Assembly: GCA_964346185.1 (NCBI GenBank)
Contig: CAYFTR010000001.1
Coordinates: forward strand, 1 to 64,000
Length of the DNA stretch: 64,000 nucleotides
DNA from: JAAYJS01 sp964346185
Lineage (GTDB): Bacteria; Bacillota; Clostridia; Eubacteriales; Eubacteriaceae
Direction of reading: 5' to 3'
Shown one piece after another: positions 59,192 to 64,000 of the stretch (its first letter is position 1; every line of letters starts with the position of its first letter). Under the pieces are notes generated by a model, which had not been told where the DNA came from, did not search any database, and was given only the letters and a program-made list of their open reading frames with translations. The position numbers were made by a program, and so were the translations under genes.

Positions 59192-62100
59192 TATTGAACC
59201 TCCACATTGTTGTTTCCGATGGCTTCGGACAAAGCCTCTCGAACGTTCGATTTTAAATTAACCCATAGTTTTTTCGGAGCGGCCAACTTTTGTTTTTCCT
59301 TCGGAAGATAAATGATAACCGGCGTTTTGCCAGGATACCGGCTTAATATTGCCGTGACTTTATTAAAAGAGTCGTCTTTATTTTCCAAACGAATCCACAT
59401 CTTTTTATGGGGGACTTCCGAATCATCCGTTATTAAGGGTTGCATATTTTCCGCAATAATTGAGATATTCATCTCTTCGTTATAGTTGATTTTACCACGC
59501 AGGAGAACCACATCTCCCTCTTTTATAAAGCCGCGGTATTGGCTGTAGGTGTTGGGAAACACCACAACTTCCATTTTACCGTACAAATCCTCCAAGGTGA
59601 TAAAAGCCATCAGATTTCCGGTGCGGGTTAATTGTTTTTTAATATGATCAATCATACCGCCCGCGGATACTCTGTCGCCGTCTCGAATACCTGCCGCCGT
59701 TAAGTCTTCTAAGCTGTCTAACATATTGGCAGTTAAATTGGTGCTGCGACGCAAAAGAGATTTGTAGCGATCCAGAGGGTGTCCACTGATGTAAACGCCC
59801 AGAACATCCTTTTCCATCGCTAATATTTTATCCTTAGACAGAGGTAATGTCGATGGAAAATTATCTTCCTCCAATGTTTTTTTAATTTGCGGATTTAAAT
59901 CCAATAAGGACATTTGCCCCGCTAATTTATCTTTTTTTTCCTGAACAACCCGATCCATTATCACATCGTACCCGAGAAGCATGTCCCCGCGGGGAACGGT
60001 CGTAAAATCAAAGGCACCTGATTTAATGAGGCCTTCAATATTTTTTTTGTTAATGGCTTTCATATCCACACGTCTACAAAAATCACCGAAGCTTTTGTAG
60101 GGACCGTCTTCTTCACGTGCGGCTACAATCTCATCAACGGCATTTTTGCCCAAGCCTTTTACCGCACCCAACCCGAAGAGGATACGATGCCCGTCCACCG
60201 TAAATTTAAGGTAACTTTTGTTCACATTGGGTCGCTGCACCGGGATGCGCATTTTACGACAATCATCGATGTATTTAGAAACTTTTTTCTCGTCATCCAT
60301 TACCGAAGACATAAGTGCCGCCATAAACTCCACAGGATAATGGCACTTCAGCCACGCCGTTTGATAGGCAATCACCGCGTAGGCAGCCGCATGGGATTTG
60401 TTGAAGGCGTACTTGGCAAACTCCATCATTTCCGAGAGAATTTTCTCCGCCACCTCTTTTGGGACACCGCGACGAACGGCACCCGGAGTAATAACTTTGC
60501 CCTGCTCGTCGACTTCGCCGTAAATAAAGGCGTTGCCTTCGTTGAGCATGACATCCTCCTTCTTCTTAGACATGGCACGACGCACCAAGTCCGAGCGTCC
60601 GAGAGAAAACCCGGCCAAATCCCTGAATATTTGCATGACCTGTTCCTGGTACACCATGCAACCATAGGTAACATCGAGTATGGGCTCCAATAAGGGGTGG
60701 TCAAATTGTATATGTTCGGGGTTATTTTTATTTTTCAAATACCTGGGTATTTGATCCATCGGGCCGGGACGATAAAGGGAAATGCCGGCGACAATATCCT
60801 CAAAGTTTTGAGGTGCCAGCTCTTTCATAAAGGCAATCATACCGCTGCTTTCCAGTTGGAAAACGCCTAAGGTATCCCCTTTTGATAACATCTTATAAAC
60901 TTTATCATCGTCAAAAGAAAGGGCATGAATGTCAATATCCAATTGCCGGTTGTAACGAATATTTTCTACCGCATCCCGTATAACGGTTAGGGTTCGCAAG
61001 CCCAGAAAGTCCATCTTAATTAAACCCAAGTCTTCCAAAAGTCCCATGGGGTATTGGGTCGTAATGACATCACCGTTGCGGTATAAGGGAACGTATTCCG
61101 TTAAAGCTTTGTCGGAAATTACTACACCCGCCGCATGGGTGGAGGCATGGCGACTGAGGCCCTGTAAGGATTCGGCGTGTTTCAGCAATTTTGCAATTTG
61201 TACGTTGTCCTCCGCCATCCGCACAAGGACGGGGTTTTCCTTTTTTGCTTTTTTTAGAGTCATTGCAACGCCGGGGTGCATGGGTATTTCCTTTGCGACC
61301 TTGTCAACCTCGTTGTAGGGCATATTCATCACGCGACCCACATCTCTAACGGCGGCACGTGCCGCCAATGTCCCGAAAGTAATAATTTGAGCAACTCGGT
61401 CTTCACCGTATTTTTCAGTAACGTAATCGATGACTTCCTGTCGGCGTTCGTAGCAAAAGTCGACGTCAATATCCGGCAGAGTAACCCGTTCGGAGTTTAG
61501 AAAGCGTTCAAAAAGCAGTTGATATTTTAAAGGATCCAAGGTAGTAATATCCAATAAGTAAGAGACCAAGGATCCTGCCGCGGAGCCTCTGCCCGGTCCG
61601 ACCATTATGCCCCTGTCTTTTGCGTATTTAATAAAGTCCCAAACAATTAAAAAATAATTGTCAAAGCCCATGTTGTGTATTGTTGAAAGCTCTTCTTCCA
61701 TACGGGACAGCACTTCCGGTGCGGGGTGCTTGCCGTAGCGTCGGACTAAGCCTTCTTCGCATAAACTTTTTAAATATGTTTGGGAGTCACTGACCCCGGG
61801 GGGCAGCTCGAACTCCGGCAGGTGGGCACTTTCCAAGTCAAAGCTGACCGCACAACGTTCGGCAATGACTCTGCTGTTGGTAATGGCCTCCGGCACATCG
61901 ATAAATAAAGCGGCCATTTCTTCCGGAGATTTAATGTAAAACTCGTCGTTGGGAAAACGCATCCGTTTTTCTTCTTCGACAGTGGTACCGGTTTGAATAC
62001 ACAGAAGGATGTCGTGGGCTTCCGCATCTTCCCGATGAATATAATGGGCGTCGTTGGTAGCAACCAAAGGTATTTCCAGTTTACGGGACAACTCTATCAA

Positions 62101-62670
62101 TTCTTTGTTAACCAAAACTTCTTCCGGCAATCTGTGATCCTGTATTTCCAGAAAAAAATTGTCCGTACCGAAAATATCCTGATACAGGCGACATTTTTCT
62201 TCGGCTTTTTCTTTTTGGTTTTGTAACAGCAATTGCGGGATTTCGCCGGCAATGCAGGCAGACAGGCATATAATCCCCTCGCTATGGGCACGGAGCAAGT
62301 CATAATCGACACGGGGTTTATAGTAAAATCCTCGAATAAAACTCTCCGATACTATTTTGGATAAATTTTTATAGCCGGTATTGTTTTCCGCCAACAATAT
62401 TAAATGATAGGGGTTTTTATCCAACTCCCCTTCTTTTTGTGTTAAAGCTCGGGGTGCTACGTAAACTTCCGACCCGATGATCGGTTTGATTTGCTGTTTT
62501 AAACATTCTTTGTAAAAGGAAACCGCAGCAAATAACACACCGTGGTCGGTAATGGCAATGCTGTCCATCCCCATTTTTTTAGTTTCCGTCACAATGCGAT
62601 CGATTTGTCCGAATCCGTCCAACAACGAATATTCGCTGTGGACATGTAAATGTGTAAATTTTGCCGCCAT
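59191..62670 (-). CDS. dnaE: DNA polymerase III subunit alpha (DnaE type)
   Basis: A 1159-residue replicative polymerase alpha. The PHP domain starts with HVHSEYSLLDGFGQ; the palm has GPGRGSAAGS (~360) and LPDIDVDFCYERR (~395); the thumb/finger region has AYFNKSHAAAYA; an OB fold near 1000-1080 ends the protein. It lacks the proofreading exonuclease of PolC, which probably is encoded elsewhere in this Firmicute. TAGAGG before ATG. First gene of dnaE-pfkA-pyk. Confidence 0.97.
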   Translation of the reverse strand: MAAKFTHLHVHSEYSLLDGFGQIDRIVTETKKMGMDSIAITDHGVLFAAVSFYKECLKQQIKPIIGSEVYVAPRALTQKEGELDKNPYHLILLAENNTGYKNLSKIVSESFIRGFYYKPRVDYDLLRAHSEGIICLSACIAGEIPQLLLQNQKEKAEEKCRLYQDIFGTDNFFLEIQDHRLPEEVLVNKELIELSRKLEIPLVATNDAHYIHREDAEAHDILLCIQTGTTVEEEKRMRFPNDEFYIKSPEEMAALFIDVPEAITNSRVIAERCAVSFDLESAHLPEFELPPGVSDSQTYLKSLCEEGLVRRYGKHPAPEVLSRMEEELSTIHNMGFDNYFLIVWDFIKYAKDRGIMVGPGRGSAAGSLVSYLLDITTLDPLKYQLLFERFLNSERVTLPDIDVDFCYERRQEVIDYVTEKYGEDRVAQIITFGTLAARAAVRDVGRVMNMPYNEVDKVAKEIPMHPGVAMTLKKAKKENPVLVRMAEDNVQIAKLLKHAESLQGLSRHASTHAAGVVISDKALTEYVPLYRNGDVITTQYPMGLLEDLGLIKMDFLGLRTLTVIRDAVENIRYNRQLDIDIHALSFDDDKVYKMLSKGDTLGVFQLESSGMIAFMKELAPQNFEDIVAGISLYRPGPMDQIPRYLKNKNNPEHIQFDHPLLEPILDVTYGCMVYQEQVMQIFRDLAGFSLGRSDLVRRAMSKKKEDVMLNEGNAFIYGEVDEQGKVITPGAVRRGVPKEVAEKILSEMMEFAKYAFNKSHAAAYAVIAYQTAWLKCHYPVEFMAALMSSVMDDEKKVSKYIDDCRKMRIPVQRPNVNKSYLKFTVDGHRILFGLGAVKGLGKNAVDEIVAAREEDGPYKSFGDFCRRVDMKAINKKNIEGLIKSGAFDFTTVPRGDMLLGYDVIMDRVVQEKKDKLAGQMSLLDLNPQIKKTLEEDNFPSTLPLSKDKILAMEKDVLGVYISGHPLDRYKSLLRRSTNLTANMLDSLEDLTAAGIRDGDRVSAGGMIDHIKKQLTRTGNLMAFITLEDLYGKMEVVVFPNTYSQYRGFIKEGDVVLLRGKINYNEEMNISIIAENMQPLITDDSEVPHKKMWIRLENKDDSFNKVTAILSRYPGKTPVIIYLPKEKQKLAAPKKLWVNLKSNVREALSEAIGNNNVEVQ

Positions 62671-62793
62671 TTTTGTTCCTCTATTTCATATTATCAGCCG
62701 TTTATACGTTTCGACTCCACATGCCTCCAACTCGCCAAAAGTATACCATAAGCATCTGCAAGTTACAGAAAGTTTAAGGGATTGTTTTGATCC

Positions 62794-63798
62794 CTATTTT
62801 TCTTGTGCATTGTTGTTTTTTTCGAATCGCCACGCGTCCCGACACATATCTTTTATATCTCTTTTTGCCTGCCAATTCAGCATTTCTTTCGCCTTTTTCG
62901 TATCGGCATAACATATGGCGATATCGCCCTGTCTTCTCGGTGCAACGGTATAAGGTATTTGAATGTTATTGACTTTTTCAAACGCGTGAACCAGTTCCAA
63001 AACCGAGGTTCCCTCTCCGGTACCCAAGTTAAAGACATCCCAGCCTTTTTGTATATGCTCCAACGCTTGGACATGCCCTTGCGCCAAATCCATAACGTGA
63101 ATGTAGTCCCGAACGCCTGTACCGTCTACCGTATCGTAATCATTACCGAAAACGTACAATTGTTCCCTTAGTCCTTTTGCCACCTGGGTGATATAGGGCA
63201 TTAAGTTGTTAGGAATACCTCGAGGATACTCGCCGATTAACCCGCTCGGGTGCGCGCCGACCGGGTTAAAGTAACGCAATAAGGTGACGGAAAAATTCGG
63301 ATCAGCCTCTGCGCAATCCTTTAAAATTTTCTCGTTCATTACTTTAGTTTCGCCATAAGGGTTGGTTGCGGGCTTTAGATGTTGAGTTTCTACAAAGGGA
63401 ACCTTGCCGTCGCCGTAAACCGTCGCCGATGAGCTGAACACAAATTGGTTGACGTTATATTTTCGACATAGTTTTAATAGGGTAATGGTCGACTTTAAAT
63501 TGTTGGCATAATAATCCAGGGGGTTTTTGACCGATTCGCCCACCGCTTTAAAACCTGCAAAATGAATGACACCGTCAATTTTTTGTTCCGTAAAAACGGG
63601 CTCCATTCGATGAAAGCGGGCGACATTTATCTGATAAAATTTAAAATCTTTTCCCGTTATTTTTCGAATACCTTCCAATGCCTGTTCATTACTGTTGCTG
63701 AAGTCGTCGGCAATAACAACCCTATGGCCAGCTTCCAGTAGTGCCACGCAAGTATGAGAACCGATATAGCCGGCACCGCCGGTTACTAAAACATTCAT
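62794..63798 (-). CDS. galE: UDP-glucose 4-epimerase
   Basis: GalE (334 aa), an extended short-chain dehydrogenase that interconverts UDP-glucose and UDP-galactose. NAD loop GGAGYIGSH (residues 7-15); SSSATVYG (Ser/Thr of the triad, ~122-129); catalytic Y148 and K152 (NPYGETK); ARRQGDIA-type motif as APRRQGDIAICYAD. Monocistronic; TATAAT lies about 30 nt before the start. Confidence 0.96.
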   Translation of the reverse strand: MNVLVTGGAGYIGSHTCVALLEAGHRVVIADDFSNSNEQALEGIRKITGKDFKFYQINVARFHRMEPVFTEQKIDGVIHFAGFKAVGESVKNPLDYYANNLKSTITLLKLCRKYNVNQFVFSSSATVYGDGKVPFVETQHLKPATNPYGETKVMNEKILKDCAEADPNFSVTLLRYFNPVGAHPSGLIGEYPRGIPNNLMPYITQVAKGLREQLYVFGNDYDTVDGTGVRDYIHVMDLAQGHVQALEHIQKGWDVFNLGTGEGTSVLELVHAFEKVNNIQIPYTVAPRRQGDIAICYADTKKAKEMLNWQAKRDIKDMCRDAWRFEKNNNAQEK

Positions 63799-64000
63799 AA
63801 TTTTCCTCGTTTTCGCTCTTATTTACCTCTATTATACACAAAATTATTAAAATTGTTTTTTAAGCCTTATAAATATGTTAAAGTAAATGAAAAACTAAGA
63901 CGATAATTAGTTCGAGAACCATTCATTGCATCAATTGCTACCGTCTTAAACTAACATACCCTTGTTAAAAGAAAGTAAACAGCATAAAATTATTAAATGA
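63799..64000. other. galE promoter region and AT-rich end of window
   Basis: On the minus strand TATAAT near 63833 is a likely -10 for galE. The rest to the window end is AT-rich, and I see no gene in it. Confidence 0.4.

Noticed and set aside
1..64000. CRISPR arrays, insertion sequences, prophage, tRNA or rRNA genes
   Set aside because: No regularly spaced repeats, transposase or integrase frames, or cloverleaf/rRNA signatures were found.

Overview
The window reads as a chromosomal segment of a low-to-medium GC anaerobic Firmicute, probably a Clostridia/Eubacteriales member with acetogen-like one-carbon metabolism. This rests on gene content, not on any database search. The pointers are strong AGGAGG-type ribosome binding sites, a THF riboswitch on folE, a SAM-I riboswitch on metK, ThyX, a WalRK system, RecU, a DnaE-PfkA-Pyk operon, a PPi-type phosphofructokinase, and a large set of corrinoid methyltransferase genes. 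I see no tRNA, rRNA, CRISPR array, insertion sequence or prophage.

Layout. 1-2.1 kb: start of mutL, a tiny cysteine-rich desulforedoxin-like protein behind a CsoR/CstR-like operator, and a lipoprotein. 2.3-4.4 kb: pgeF, a puuD-like amidohydrolase and a membrane-anchored nuclease. 4.65-7.6 kb: a THF-riboswitch-controlled folate operon (folE, HD hydrolase, folP, folB-folK fusion). 7.7-8.7 kb: class II aldolase. 8.7-26.1 kb: an accessory one-carbon island. It holds two UroD-family methyltransferases (one frameshifted), each followed by its own ~45-residue small protein, two corrinoid proteins, two MttB-family methyltransferases, a BCCT and two MFS transporters, an aldehyde dehydrogenase, four GntR/UTRA regulators and a TetR regulator. 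26.2-34.8 kb: housekeeping genes (RluA-type synthase, recU, luxS, Rrf2, thyX, rnhA, leuS, an alanine/ornithine-racemase-like enzyme). 35.2-44.3 kb: uvrA, uvrB, ctpA, an EnvC/PcsB-like hydrolase, ftsX, ftsE. 44.7 kb: a fragment of a saccharopine dehydrogenase-like gene. 44.9-49.8 kb: metK with SAM-I riboswitch, M24 aminopeptidase, HAD phosphatase, COG2426 membrane protein, TtcA-like thiolase. 49.8-54.9 kb: walR, walK, a lipoprotein, a CNNM/CorC protein. 55.1-63.8 kb: PPi-PFK, pyk, pfkA, dnaE, galE.

The island is the most interesting part. A cassette of corrinoid protein, GntR type A and GntR type B occurs twice with the same order and overlapping junctions. Five near-palindromic sites with an ACATGT core lie just downstream of apparent promoters of the UroD2, corrinoid-1, MttB-1, BCCT and MttB-2 transcription units. 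I infer one local regulon in which the paired GntR repressors control uptake (BCCT) and demethylation (MttB plus corrinoid protein) of quaternary amines, and possibly O-demethylation of methoxylated compounds (UroD-like proteins, aldehyde dehydrogenase, MFS). The methyl acceptor side (methyl-corrinoid:THF methyltransferase) and the corrinoid reductive activase are not in the window and must lie elsewhere. Methyl groups would enter the THF pool that the riboswitch-controlled folate operon supplies; ThyX also uses methylene-THF.
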